A stretch of DNA of 64,000 nt from Francisella sp. SYW-9 (GTDB lineage Bacteria; Pseudomonadota; Gammaproteobacteria; Francisellales; Francisellaceae). The notes under the pieces were generated by a model. That model was given only the letters and a program-made list of their open reading frames with translations, searched no databases and was not told the DNA's origin. Position 1 is the first letter of the stretch; every line of letters starts with the position of its first letter. The stretch is from NCBI RefSeq assembly GCF_008711465.1, contig NZ_VXKQ01000010.1, positions 1 through 64,000 of the forward strand, in the 5' to 3' direction. Both the position numbers and the translations under genes were made by a program. Of the stretch, positions 9,788 through 19,123 are shown piece after piece.

Positions 9788-9812
9788 AATGTATACTAAT
9801 ATGGTATACATT
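9788..9812. promoter_or_regulatory. perfect 9+7+9 palindrome upstream of nrdA
   Basis: AATGTATAC (9788-9796) and GTATACATT (9804-9812) are perfect inverted arms around seven bases, 36 bases before the nrdA ATG. Arms of this length and position suggest a dimeric repressor operator over the nrdA promoter. It is not a clear NrdR box (typically ACA-C-TATAT-type), so the regulator is open. The rest of the 194-base gap to mdh is AT-rich, with a small AAGGAT/ATCCTT hairpin near 9919-9937 lacking a good T-run. Confidence 0.55.
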
Positions 9813-9946
9813 CGAATTTATATGTAAAATTTTATCAATTTTTTAAGATTTTAAAATACTAAATAGTTAAATATTATTCTTGACTTTGTAGAATGAGTTT
9901 TAAGATGTAGATTGTATAAGGATTAGTTAGATCCTTAATAAAAAAT

Positions 9947-10939
<993 letters not shown>

Positions 10940-11054
10940 CTAAGAAATATGACTATAATTATACATAATTATTTGCATGTTATTCAATGAAAACTTTTGT
11001 AACAACTATAGTTTATATTTATAATGGTATTTAAATAAATTTATCTATTTATAT

Positions 11055-11567
11055 ATGCAAAAAAAATATACTCAAAATATAGGCTTATACTTAGGTATTA
11101 TAGGTCTTATTATATTTATGTTTGGCCTAACTGAGACAAATATTTCTGAAAAAAATATAATTGTATTAGTAGCAACATTTTTTTTATTTATTTCAGCTGC
11201 TATACAGAAAGAACCATTTTTTAGTGGTTCACAGGCTATAGCATTTATTAGCGCTATTATGGTATTTTTGCAGGTACAAAAGATATATAACTTAGGGGTT
11301 TTTATATTTCTAGTAGTTGCATTTTGTATTTATTATTTTAGTAAGCATAAATTAAATATACCAAGAGTATTTGCATTTATCGGTTTAGTGTCTTTATCTT
11401 TAGGTATACTTTTAGGTAGAAATGAACCTATGGTTGTATGTGGAATTGTTTTAGCAATTTATGCCATATTCTCTATAAAAGAAGGCTATAGTGTAGGTTG
11501 GGTATTTTTAATACTTAATATTTTATTTGCAATAGTTGCAGCAAATGCACTATATGGGTTTTATTAA
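11055..11567 (+). CDS. small polytopic membrane protein, unknown
   Basis: 170 aa with about six closely spaced hydrophobic segments and almost no loops, so an inner-membrane protein. I recognise no family motif. One polar turn (LGRNEPMVVCG) lies near residue 120. It ends 16 bases before coq7 on the same strand, so the two are likely one operon; a link to quinone or membrane metabolism would be inference from position only. The ATG at 11055 follows an AT-rich stretch without a strong ribosome site. Confidence 0.65.
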   Translation: MQKKYTQNIGLYLGIIGLIIFMFGLTETNISEKNIIVLVATFFLFISAAIQKEPFFSGSQAIAFISAIMVFLQVQKIYNLGVFIFLVVAFCIYYFSKHKLNIPRVFAFIGLVSLSLGILLGRNEPMVVCGIVLAIYAIFSIKEGYSVGWVFLILNILFAIVAANALYGFY

Positions 11568-11583
11568 ACTAGGAATTTAAATT

Positions 11584-12219
11584 ATGAGAAAATTATCTTT
11601 TTTAGATAGAGTTATTGAAGAGATTGATAGTTATGCAAGATTTACAAAAGCTCCTTTAAACCCTAATAGGAAATCTCCAAGTAGTAACACAGTAGATGGT
11701 AAATTATCTAATGATGAAAAAAAGCATGCTGCTGGCTTAATGAGAGTTGATTATACTGGCGAGATTTGTGCTCAAGGTTTATATAGAGGGCAAGCTAGTG
11801 TAGCAAAATCAGCTGAAACTAAAGAACATTTATATCATGCAGCTGATGAAGAGTATGATCATCTAGCATGGTGTGGCGAAAGGCTTCAAGAGTTAGATGC
11901 TAAGCCTAGCTTACTTAATCCTTTTTGGTATTGGGCATCATTTGGTATTGGTGCTACAGCAGGGTCAATAAGTGATAGTTTAAGCTATGGATTTGTTATT
12001 GAGACAGAAAAACAAGTAATGAAACATTTAGACTCACATTTGAAAAGTTTGCCTGTAAATGATAATCGCTCACGTGAGATACTTAAACAAATGTATATAG
12101 ATGAATCTGAACATGCTATTGAGGCAGAAAAGGCTGGAGGTAAAAAGTTACCAAAGCCTGTTAAAGTAGTTATGAAATTACAATCAAAAGTTATGACAAC
12201 TCTAGCGTATAGATTTTAA
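11584..12219 (+). CDS. coq7: demethoxyubiquinone hydroxylase (di-iron)
   Basis: Di-iron carboxylate enzyme for the penultimate hydroxylation in ubiquinone synthesis, membrane-associated. The ferritin-like four-helix bundle shows the expected iron ligands: DYTGEICAQGLYRGQ (Glu near 59), DEEYDHLAWC (Glu and His near 90), ETEKQV, and DESEHAIEAEKA. 211 aa is the normal length. Its stop codon overlaps the stop of the convergent lytic transglycosylase by four bases (12216-12219), leaving no room for a separate terminator. Confidence 0.93.
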   Translation: MRKLSFLDRVIEEIDSYARFTKAPLNPNRKSPSSNTVDGKLSNDEKKHAAGLMRVDYTGEICAQGLYRGQASVAKSAETKEHLYHAADEEYDHLAWCGERLQELDAKPSLLNPFWYWASFGIGATAGSISDSLSYGFVIETEKQVMKHLDSHLKSLPVNDNRSREILKQMYIDESEHAIEAEKAGGKKLPKPVKVVMKLQSKVMTTLAYRF

Positions 12220-12779
12220 ATTTTACAATCTTTAAGCTCTAGACTATAAACTTGACTTTTTAGTCTTACTTTCGCAGCTATAGCTTCTCTATGTAACATG
12301 GAGCTGCTTTTATATGAATTATCCATATAGTCTCTATAGCCCCCTTCTCCTAGCATATATGCTAAATATAGATCAAAGCTATTAGAGGTTTTTATGTGGA
12401 GTTTATGAGCTAGTTGTGCCATATACCAATCTATAAATTCAACACTATCATTGAAATCATTACGTTTAGCATAAGGCTCAACGTCCTTCTGAAAGATTCT
12501 CCATGTACCATCCACTGCCTGAGCATAACCAAATGCAGAAGAGTGTCTATTTTTTGCATTGGCATGAAATTTTGATTCTTGATGTATAACTGCTAATGTA
12601 AAAGCTGGTGAGATGTTATATCTTTTATCAGCTTTTATTAAAGAATTCCTCCAACTAGGATGATGCTTTAATACTTGGCAAATATTCCTGCTTAATAAAG
12701 ATCCCTCTTTAGCCAAAATACCTGTGATGTTTATAAAGAGTATACTAAATACAACAATTATTAAGCTTTGCCTTTTCAT
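12216..12779 (-). CDS. lytic transglycosylase, exported (SLT domain)
   Basis: Peptidoglycan-cleaving enzyme of the soluble lytic transglycosylase type. Residues 1-23 form a signal peptide (MKRQSLIIVVFSILFINITGILA). The SLT core begins near residue 45; catalytic Glu68 is in VIHQESKF, followed by AFGYAQAVDGTW (GxxQ type) and YLAYMLGEGGYRDY. 187 aa, one domain. It is a paralogue of the next gene upstream (same strand, 8 bases away), sharing KHHPSW/AQHSSW, FNDSV-F-WYMAQL and the closing KDCKI/KNCKI. This copy has an ordinary signal peptide, the other a lipobox. Confidence 0.85.
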   Translation of the reverse strand: MKRQSLIIVVFSILFINITGILAKEGSLLSRNICQVLKHHPSWRNSLIKADKRYNISPAFTLAVIHQESKFHANAKNRHSSAFGYAQAVDGTWRIFQKDVEPYAKRNDFNDSVEFIDWYMAQLAHKLHIKTSNSFDLYLAYMLGEGGYRDYMDNSYKSSSMLHREAIAAKVRLKSQVYSLELKDCKI

Positions 12780-12787
12780 ATGACATT

Positions 12788-13357
12788 TTAGATTTTACAG
12801 TTTTTAAACTGCGATTGGTAAACTCTTGTATAGTTACTAACTTTTTCGGCTATTTTTTTATCTTCTTGTATTTTTGCTTTATTTTTAAATGTGCCAGCTT
12901 TATAACGTTTAAATCCAGTTGCACCAAGCATATATGCCATATATAAATTTTTGCTATCTGTCATACTTATTTTTAAGCTCTTTGATAACTGTGCCATGTA
13001 CCAGCCTATAAATTGAACACTATCATTAAAGTTATTACGTTTAGCACTTGAGTTAACATCTTGTTGGAAATGTTCCCATGTACCATCAACAGCTTGAGCA
13101 TAACCGTAAGCTGAAGAGTATTTACTCTTAGCATTTGCATCAAATCTAGATTCTTGGTATATAATCGCCATAGCAAATGCAGGGGGTAGGTTGTATTTAT
13201 CTTGAGCTATTTTTAAAGATTTTTTCCAACTAGAGTGCTGAGCTAATATTTCACAAGGGCCCATTTTATCGTCAATCTTTGTCTTTTCAGAACAGCTTGA
13301 GATTATAATGATCAAAAATATTAGTAATAAGTATTTAAAGTTAAAAGTTTTTTGCAT
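12788..13357 (-). CDS. lytic transglycosylase, lipoprotein (SLT domain)
   Basis: Second of two tandem SLT-type transglycosylases. The N-terminus has a hydrophobic stretch ending IISSC with the lipidated cysteine at residue 22, so it should be membrane-anchored. Catalytic Glu69 is in IIYQESRF, followed by AYGYAQAVDGTW and YMAYMLGATGF. It lies first in the pair and is followed after 8 bases by its exported paralogue, pointing to tandem duplication and one transcript. The cysteine near residue 35 and the one close to the C-terminus are kept in both copies and may form a disulfide. Confidence 0.85.
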   Translation of the reverse strand: MQKTFNFKYLLLIFLIIIISSCSEKTKIDDKMGPCEILAQHSSWKKSLKIAQDKYNLPPAFAMAIIYQESRFDANAKSKYSSAYGYAQAVDGTWEHFQQDVNSSAKRNNFNDSVQFIGWYMAQLSKSLKISMTDSKNLYMAYMLGATGFKRYKAGTFKNKAKIQEDKKIAEKVSNYTRVYQSQFKNCKI

Positions 13358-13433
13358 ATTAAATTTAAATCAACTGCTAATACATATAAGGGTAAATTAT
13401 ATAGATATACATTTCTAGGGATAATGAAAATAT

Positions 13434-14177
13434 TTAATGATTAAAATCATCTCCTATAATTGATTTGATAACAATCCCTGCTATAGTTAGACCAAATAAA
13501 GATGGCATATAACTTAGAGTACCGTTTGTAGCTCTAGATCTACCTTGTTGGTTTGGTTCAGGATCTTTAGGTGGTAGGGGAGAAATACCTTTTTCTGTAG
13601 AGAAAACTGCTTTTATACCTTTTTTAACTTTTTGCTTTTTAAGACGAGTACGCATAGCTCTTGCTAATGCACAAACATCTGTCTTATAAATATCGGCAAC
13701 TTTTATCTGTGTAGGGTCAGTTTTTCCTCCAGCTCCCATGCTTGATATAGTTTTTAATCCTAATTCATGCGCAGTTTTTACTAAGTTGACTTTAGCATTT
13801 AGTGTATCTATAGCATCTATAACATAATCGTATTTAATTTGAGTAAGTAGTTCATTAGTATTTTCTGGATTTATAAAAGTTTCTAAAGCATTAACATTAC
13901 ATTCTGGATTTATATCTTTTATGCGCTTTTTCATAATTTCAACTTTAGGCATATCAATAGTACTTTGTAAGGCTATAAGTTGACGGTTAATATTTGATGG
14001 ATCAACAACATCCATATCAACGATTGTTAAATTACCAACACCTGCTCGTGCTAGTGCTTCTACAACAAATGATCCAACTCCACCACAACCAGCAATAAAA
14101 ATGTTAGCACTTTCTAACCTTTCTATACCTCGATTATTAACTAAGATGCCTGTTCTTTCTGTAATTTCTTTAATCAT
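13434..14177 (-). CDS. tcdA: tRNA threonylcarbamoyladenosine dehydratase
   Basis: E1-like adenylating enzyme that cyclises t6A37 of tRNA to ct6A. The Rossmann nucleotide site is GCGGVGSFV (30-38) with the ThiF-type DMDVVDPSNINRQ following; DAIDTLNAKVNLV and SMGAGGKTDPTQI are characteristic of the TcdA/CsdL branch. 247 aa, no membrane segment, although ThiF-type TcdA proteins often associate with membranes. It follows the exported hydrolase gene with one base between and is probably translated from the same message. Confidence 0.9.
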   Translation of the reverse strand: MIKEITERTGILVNNRGIERLESANIFIAGCGGVGSFVVEALARAGVGNLTIVDMDVVDPSNINRQLIALQSTIDMPKVEIMKKRIKDINPECNVNALETFINPENTNELLTQIKYDYVIDAIDTLNAKVNLVKTAHELGLKTISSMGAGGKTDPTQIKVADIYKTDVCALARAMRTRLKKQKVKKGIKAVFSTEKGISPLPPKDPEPNQQGRSRATNGTLSYMPSLFGLTIAGIVIKSIIGDDFNH

Positions 14178-14178
14178 A

Positions 14179-15678
14179 TTATGAGTAAACCCTATTCATA
14201 TCATTTATATAATTATACGCAAATAAATTAGCATAAACTTCTCCAGTTACATGATCTATCTCATTTATATTAAGATTAACTGGCAACCAGTCAATGCTAC
14301 TGGTTAAAATTTTATCATTATCTAATACAAAGCCATCTACTATCGCATTAGCATTTTTCATAAATTTATCATAGTTTAAAGGAGTAACAACAGAGTCTTC
14401 CTTAAGAGCAAATAAATACATAGGAGTTCTAGTTTTTTTGCCTTGATTTATAATATCTGCTTGTTTCATTGCCTTTATTAACTCTTTATTTGTAAATATT
14501 TTTTGGTTAAATAAGTCATACATGGAGTTGTTACCAGTAGGTATACCATAGTGCGAAGCAGATTTTTGATGAGGATATTTCTTATATAATGCACTATTAA
14601 ATATTGCATTAGCAAAAGCCGTATTAGGTATATGTTTTTGTAGAAAAAGATTAGCAAATGTATAGTGCTTACCTTGAAGATTACACTTGTCTTGAGAAAA
14701 AGTTGAGCATTGCATATTAAAAAAGGTATTATCGAAATCTTTCAAGCTAATATCTTTTGAGGTATTTCCATAGTGTAAATAACTCATAAAAGTGTTAGAC
14801 ATTAGTCCAGGCTTTAAAATAGTTGTGATTAGCTTGCTATGTATAGCATATTTATCAGAATCATTATTATCAGTCATAAAGTTTAGTGTAGTTTTACTGA
14901 TATCATAAGCACCACTTAGACCTGCAGCAGCTCTATATATATATAAATTATTTAACTTATTAACACCTTTACAATTACCTCGCCAGCCTAAGCATTTTGC
15001 GCTCCATATAGAATAAGCCCCACCTTCTGAATATCCTACAGAATAAAGGTTTAAATGTTTATTTTTAGAAAGCTTATATTTTTGGCGAATATCTTTACTA
15101 ACATTATTTAACAAATCAACAGCAGTATTTACAGTTTGTCTTGGATAGAGAACATATGGATGGAAGTTTTTATAATCATCTCCTTGTCCTATATAGTCTG
15201 GAGCAACGACAATATAGCCATTAGCTGCATAAATAGCTGCGTAAATTGTATTAAAAAGCGAACTTGTTTTATTCTCTTTACTTAAATTAGAAGGAACTCC
15301 AGCATTATCAAAGACAGTTGGGTGATAGTATATGACTACTCCTTTTGGATGCTCTGTTTTAGGTAACATTAATAGTCCTGAGACATCAGACTTAATTTTG
15401 CCAGTAGCTGGAAAAGAGTTTGTTGTACTATAAGTTACTTTATTTAACTCAATATTTTTAATATTCTTATTAGCTAGAGATTCAACATTGATACCATAAT
15501 TCTTGACATTATGTATATTTCTTTGGCAATCCTCTTTAGAAAGCTTCTTATTGCAAAAATATTTTGTTAGATAGTTTTTTTCAACATCTTGAGTTTTCCA
15601 TATAGTTGTATCAACAATCTTTGTATAACCTAATGAAGATATTAGAATTAAACTAATCAATAAAGCAGTTTTTTTCAT
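14179..15678 (-). CDS. exported alpha/beta hydrolase
   Basis: Secreted or periplasmic hydrolase with an alpha/beta fold. A signal peptide covers residues 1-19. The oxyanion strand is VVIYYHPTVF (115-123) and the nucleophile elbow is GYSEGG with Ser217; an acidic residue and histidine near the C-terminus (about ALKEDSVVTP and NEIDHVTGE) fit a triad. Several cysteines (FCNKK, EDCQRN, CLGWRGNC, MQCSTFSQDKCN) suggest disulfides, in keeping with export. 499 aa is long for a lipase, closer to secreted lipase/prolyl-peptidase-like forms. The substrate is unknown. It is first of a tight pair with tcdA. Confidence 0.75.
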   Translation of the reverse strand: MKKTALLISLILISSLGYTKIVDTTIWKTQDVEKNYLTKYFCNKKLSKEDCQRNIHNVKNYGINVESLANKNIKNIELNKVTYSTTNSFPATGKIKSDVSGLLMLPKTEHPKGVVIYYHPTVFDNAGVPSNLSKENKTSSLFNTIYAAIYAANGYIVVAPDYIGQGDDYKNFHPYVLYPRQTVNTAVDLLNNVSKDIRQKYKLSKNKHLNLYSVGYSEGGAYSIWSAKCLGWRGNCKGVNKLNNLYIYRAAAGLSGAYDISKTTLNFMTDNNDSDKYAIHSKLITTILKPGLMSNTFMSYLHYGNTSKDISLKDFDNTFFNMQCSTFSQDKCNLQGKHYTFANLFLQKHIPNTAFANAIFNSALYKKYPHQKSASHYGIPTGNNSMYDLFNQKIFTNKELIKAMKQADIINQGKKTRTPMYLFALKEDSVVTPLNYDKFMKNANAIVDGFVLDNDKILTSSIDWLPVNLNINEIDHVTGEVYANLFAYNYINDMNRVYS

Positions 15679-15745
15679 AGCTGTAGATATTTTTAAAAAT
15701 ATAGAATATATTTTATCAATTATTTATATTAGGTGTCTTATTTTT

Positions 15746-16327
15746 TTAGTTTAAGTCTATATTTCTCACATCAGTGACAGTCATGCCTGCTTTTAACGCA
15801 TTTATCAAACCAGGGACACCATCTTCAAAGACATGACATTCATTATTTTTAACATTATATTTCTCAGCCAATAAGGTAAATGCTTTTGGAGAGTCTTTAC
15901 GAGGGTGATTATCATCAGCAGTAATGATCTCATCAAATAAATCTGTAAGATTTAGTATATCTAAAGATTTGTATACATTATCTTTTTTACCTCCTGATAT
16001 TACAACCATAGGTGTTTTTTTATAGTAATGCTTAACTAGATTAACAACTGGTTCAATAGGTCTTGTATCATTTAGCAGTTTATGAGAAGTAGTTTTGATC
16101 TCCTCAGCAATAGAAGGTATTTGCTCATTATTAAACTTAAAAACTTCATTTAAAATAGTTTCGCTTGGTAAGCCATTATATTTTTCTAGGTCAATTGCTG
16201 TGATAGTAATATTTTTTTTACTTAAAACATCTATCCAAGCATTAGTATGTATATGCATGTTGTTTGCAATAGTTCCATCGCAATCAAAAATTAAAAGCTT
16301 AGTATTTTTATGAACAGGTAAAAGCAT
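15746..16327 (-). CDS. HAD-superfamily phosphatase, beta-phosphoglucomutase-like
   Basis: Haloacid dehalogenase-fold enzyme, subfamily IA. Motif I is FDCDGTIANN with nucleophile Asp15 and acid/base Asp17; motif II VISGGKKDN; motif III lysine in HPRKDSP; motif IV FEDGVPGLINALKAG. The helical cap lies between motif I and about residue 90 (HTNAWIDVL), as in phosphoglucomutase-like and sugar-phosphate phosphatases. 193 aa, cytoplasmic. It is the first gene of a leftward run and divergent from the peroxiredoxin gene, whose promoter is in the same 138-base gap. Confidence 0.88.
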   Translation of the reverse strand: MLLPVHKNTKLLIFDCDGTIANNMHIHTNAWIDVLSKKNITITAIDLEKYNGLPSETILNEVFKFNNEQIPSIAEEIKTTSHKLLNDTRPIEPVVNLVKHYYKKTPMVVISGGKKDNVYKSLDILNLTDLFDEIITADDNHPRKDSPKAFTLLAEKYNVKNNECHVFEDGVPGLINALKAGMTVTDVRNIDLN

Positions 16328-16379
16328 AGTTTTTTATATTGTTACATTCAGTGCAGAATATTATATACAATAAATATTG

Positions 16380-16408
16380 TTGACATAAGAGTAATTAATG
16401 CGCAAAAT
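16380..16408 (+). promoter_or_regulatory. promoter for the peroxiredoxin gene
   Basis: TTGACA at 16380-16385 is a perfect -35; 17 bases later CAAAAT (16403-16408) fits a -10 at four of six positions. It lies 58 bases before the chosen ATG with a leader of about 50 bases. I saw no clear OxyR or Fur site. Confidence 0.5.
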
Positions 16409-16465
16409 TAGTATCGTTAATTTTGATAAATAACCATAAAAGTTTACTAAATGGAGGAAGATGTT

Positions 16466-17065
16466 ATGGTATTAGTAGGAAAAAAAGCTCCTGTATTTAA
16501 TGCACCAGCTGTACTAGGTGATGGTGAAATAGTAGATAGTTATGATTTTGCAAAAGCTACTCAAGGTAAATATGCTGTAGTAGTTTTTTACCCACTAGAT
16601 TTTACATTTGTTTGCCCATCTGAGCTAATAGCTTTAGATAAAAGAACAGCTAAGCTAAAAGAACTAGGTGTAGAAGTTGTTTCTGTATCTATTGACTCTC
16701 ACTTTACACATAATGCTTGGAGAAATACTCCAGTAAATGAAGGTGGTATCGGACCAGTTAAATACACGATGGTTGCAGATATAAATCAAGAAATCGTAAA
16801 AGCTTATGATGTTCAATCTGAAGGTGGTATGGCATTTAGAGGTACTTTCTTGATCGATAGAGATGGTGTAGTACGTCATCAAGTAGTAAACGATCTTCCA
16901 TTAGGTAGAAATATGGATGAAGTAACTAGAATGGTTGAAGCTTTACAATTCCATGAAGAGCATGGTGAAGTATGTCCTGCTGGCTGGAATAAAGGTGATG
17001 ATGGTATGAAAGCTTCTCCAGAAGGAGTTGCAGAATACTTATCTGGCCATGTTGTAGATCTATAA
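16466..17065 (+). CDS. ahpC: typical 2-Cys peroxiredoxin (AhpC/Tsa)
   Basis: Thiol peroxidase that reduces hydrogen peroxide and organic peroxides. The peroxidatic cysteine is Cys50 in DFTFVCPSE and the resolving cysteine is Cys170 in GEVCPAGW, the classic 2-Cys arrangement; Arg126 in GGMAFRGTFLID completes the site. I chose ATG 16466 (199 aa): the strong ribosome site GGAGG (16453-16457) lies eight bases before it and would be inside the coding region if the earlier in-frame ATG at 16451 were used. It stands alone with its own promoter. No partner reductase gene is adjacent. Confidence 0.93.
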   Translation: MVLVGKKAPVFNAPAVLGDGEIVDSYDFAKATQGKYAVVVFYPLDFTFVCPSELIALDKRTAKLKELGVEVVSVSIDSHFTHNAWRNTPVNEGGIGPVKYTMVADINQEIVKAYDVQSEGGMAFRGTFLIDRDGVVRHQVVNDLPLGRNMDEVTRMVEALQFHEEHGEVCPAGWNKGDDGMKASPEGVAEYLSGHVVDL

Positions 17066-17126
17066 TTTAAGCTATTCTCAATAAAGTATTATTCTCTTTA
17101 ATTCTCTATTTTTTTAAGCTGCGTAA

Positions 17127-18497
17127 ATGAAAAGACTTTTCTTAATCTTTATAGGTTTGTTTTCGCTTACTTATAATATTTATGCTGCTAGTAATAATAT
17201 AAATACTCAACAAGAATTAGCTAATGCTAATAAAAATCAAGCTAATCAAAAAAATAACTTCGCTATTGATGATGTTGAAGAGTATGAAGGTGAATCTATC
17301 TCGTCAGGTAGCACATTTGATATTGGTAAATCATTACTAAAAGTTACTCATTTAAATAAAGTTAAACCACCATTTTTTGATGGTATAGATAATAATGTAA
17401 TATTTTCACAAGCGTTACTTAATACACAACAAGAGACTGCAGATGGGTTATTTATATTAGAATCTCGTCAGAATGGACTTTTAAAAGATAACTATTTATA
17501 TTTGGGTGGAATGGGTTCTTTTACGCCTGTATGGGGTAGAGATTCACAGAGCAACTTATCTTCAAACTCTGTCAATAATTATGCCTTAGAATACTATGTA
17601 TTAAGCACTTTGGGTGAGTGGACTTCTGTCTATGCTTCATTAAACACCTATACAACAAATGGTCAATGGAATGTAACTCCTGGTAATATATTTTTTATAT
17701 TAGGTAATCTTGATAAATTCCCTATATATTCATATGCTGGTTTATCTACAGTTAACTTTGGTAATTTTAACGAAACAACCAACTTTTTACCTACATTAAC
17801 AAGGCTATATTTTATGCAGTCTGGAGGTAATGTTAATGTTTCTTATAATCAACATGGATTACAGGCAAATTTTGTTTTTTTAGGATCTTCACGTAATAAT
17901 AATTTATTGCAGGTGGCGAATGCTTATAATGGTAATACAAATTTAGGCTATTCAGTAAACCTAAAATACACTAAAGATTTAGATAAAGTTGGAGACTATT
18001 GGTATGCTGGCGCAGCATATTCAAATGTATCTGGCTTTACAAATCAAAATAATGATAATGTCGGTGTGGTAGATTTTAACTTTGGTATGAATATTAATAA
18101 GTTTGAATTTATTAATGAATTTGTATTTACTGACAAAGGTGTAAGCAAAACTACAGATCTTTCAGTAAGCTTTAATCTAAGAGAATCATTTTCTGCCTCA
18201 ATATTTCCAGGGTTACAATCTAAAGACTTTCTAACTAGTGGTGGACGAGTATATTCTTGGTCATCACAGCTAGACTATACTTTTAATTTATATAATAAAG
18301 ATTTTGTACCTTATATTAGTTATTCTCAGATCCAACAAGCATCTGATAATTATTCAGCAATGGTAAATACAGGGTTTAGGTATAATGCATTTTCAGATGC
18401 TTGGGTAGGCTTTAGTTATGGATATAATAGAGGTAAAGCAAAAGACTTTTCTCAACAGGACAATATATTAGCTCTATATATGAGGATATTTATTTAA
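17127..18497 (+). CDS. outer-membrane protein, LbtU/DUF3573 type
   Basis: Outer-membrane beta-barrel of the LbtU/DUF3573 family, known in Francisella for FslE and FupA/B, which take up siderophore-bound or ferrous iron. A signal peptide (1-20) ends YA; a short acidic region with YEGESIS follows, then alternating barrel strands rich in Tyr, Asn, Gly and Ser up to the C-terminal phenylalanine-containing strand (ALYMRIFI). 456 aa. It shares NVTPGNIFFILGNLDKFP, FLPTLTRLYFMQSGGN and AAYSNVSGF with the gene at 19124, so the two are paralogues. I saw no convincing Fur box upstream, so iron control is not shown here. Confidence 0.8.
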   Translation: MKRLFLIFIGLFSLTYNIYAASNNINTQQELANANKNQANQKNNFAIDDVEEYEGESISSGSTFDIGKSLLKVTHLNKVKPPFFDGIDNNVIFSQALLNTQQETADGLFILESRQNGLLKDNYLYLGGMGSFTPVWGRDSQSNLSSNSVNNYALEYYVLSTLGEWTSVYASLNTYTTNGQWNVTPGNIFFILGNLDKFPIYSYAGLSTVNFGNFNETTNFLPTLTRLYFMQSGGNVNVSYNQHGLQANFVFLGSSRNNNLLQVANAYNGNTNLGYSVNLKYTKDLDKVGDYWYAGAAYSNVSGFTNQNNDNVGVVDFNFGMNINKFEFINEFVFTDKGVSKTTDLSVSFNLRESFSASIFPGLQSKDFLTSGGRVYSWSSQLDYTFNLYNKDFVPYISYSQIQQASDNYSAMVNTGFRYNAFSDAWVGFSYGYNRGKAKDFSQQDNILALYMRIFI

Positions 18498-18558
18498 AAT
18501 AAATTATTGTTAATTTTATGTTAAACTACTATCGTTATTAAGAGATATAGGAACTAAC

Positions 18559-18891
18559 ATGCAATCTTTACCACAATGCCCTAAATGCCAATCTGAATAT
18601 GTTTATCAAGATGGGGAATTATTAATTTGTCCAGAATGTGGTTACGAATGGCAGCTAAATGAGATTGATAATGATAGTTTAACTGTAAAAGATGCTAATG
18701 GTAATTTACTAGAAGATGGTGATACAGTTACTGTAATAAAAGATTTAAAGCTAAAAGGATCATCACAAGTTATAAAAGTAGGTACTAAAGTTAAAAATAT
18801 TCGTTTAGTAGAAGGTGATCATGATATAGATTGTAAGGTTGATGGTTTTGGAGCTATGAAGTTAAAATCTCAATTTGTTAAAAAAGTATAA
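18559..18891 (+). CDS. phnA: PhnA-family zinc-ribbon protein
   Basis: Small soluble protein (110 aa) of the PhnA/YjdM family. The N-terminal zinc ribbon has two CxxC pairs (CPKCQ and CPECGYEW), followed by the conserved all-beta domain with [30 protein letters not shown]. Despite its name, the family is not itself required for phosphonate breakdown; its role is unclear. It lies between two outer-membrane protein genes without an obvious functional link. It has a ribosome site (GGAAC) and starts 61 bases after the preceding gene. Confidence 0.92.
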   Translation: MQSLPQCPKCQSEYVYQDGELLICPECGYEWQLNEIDNDSLTVKDANGNLLEDGDTVTVIKDLKLKGSSQVIKVGTKVKNIRLVEGDHDIDCKVDGFGAMKLKSQFVKKV

Positions 18892-18900
18892 TTAATAATT

Positions 18901-19113
18901 ATGAAGCTTGAGAAAGTTTTATTTTTAATATTATTAGTTGCTATTTTAAATTTGTGTTATGCATATATTGTAAATGATAATGGTAAGACTATTAATGTTT
19001 CAAATAAACAAGCTAATTTAATTGATGATATTGAAATGCAAGAAGGAGAGGCTTTAAGCCATAGCCAGATCATTAATATTATCAAAACAACTAGTGGCTC
19101 GTGCTTAAAATAA
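18901..19113 (+). pseudogene. small exported protein, probably a truncated LbtU-type N-terminus
   Basis: 70 aa with a clear signal peptide (about 1-21, ending CYA). The mature part contains DDIEMQEGEALSHSQIINIIK. This matches the pre-barrel segments of its two neighbours (DDVEEYEGESISSGS and AVKEGEALSDSEKRA), after which the reading frame stops and the barrel is missing. The simplest reading is a duplicated, truncated copy of the family's N-terminal region. A functional small exported protein is also possible, because the frame is clean and it is tightly packed between phnA (9 bases) and the next porin (10 bases). Confidence 0.5.
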
Positions 19114-19123
19114 ACATTTACCT

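Noticed and set aside
9919-9937. Terminator between mdh and nrdA
   Set aside because: The AAGGAT/ATCCTT hairpin has no proper T-run on the minus strand.
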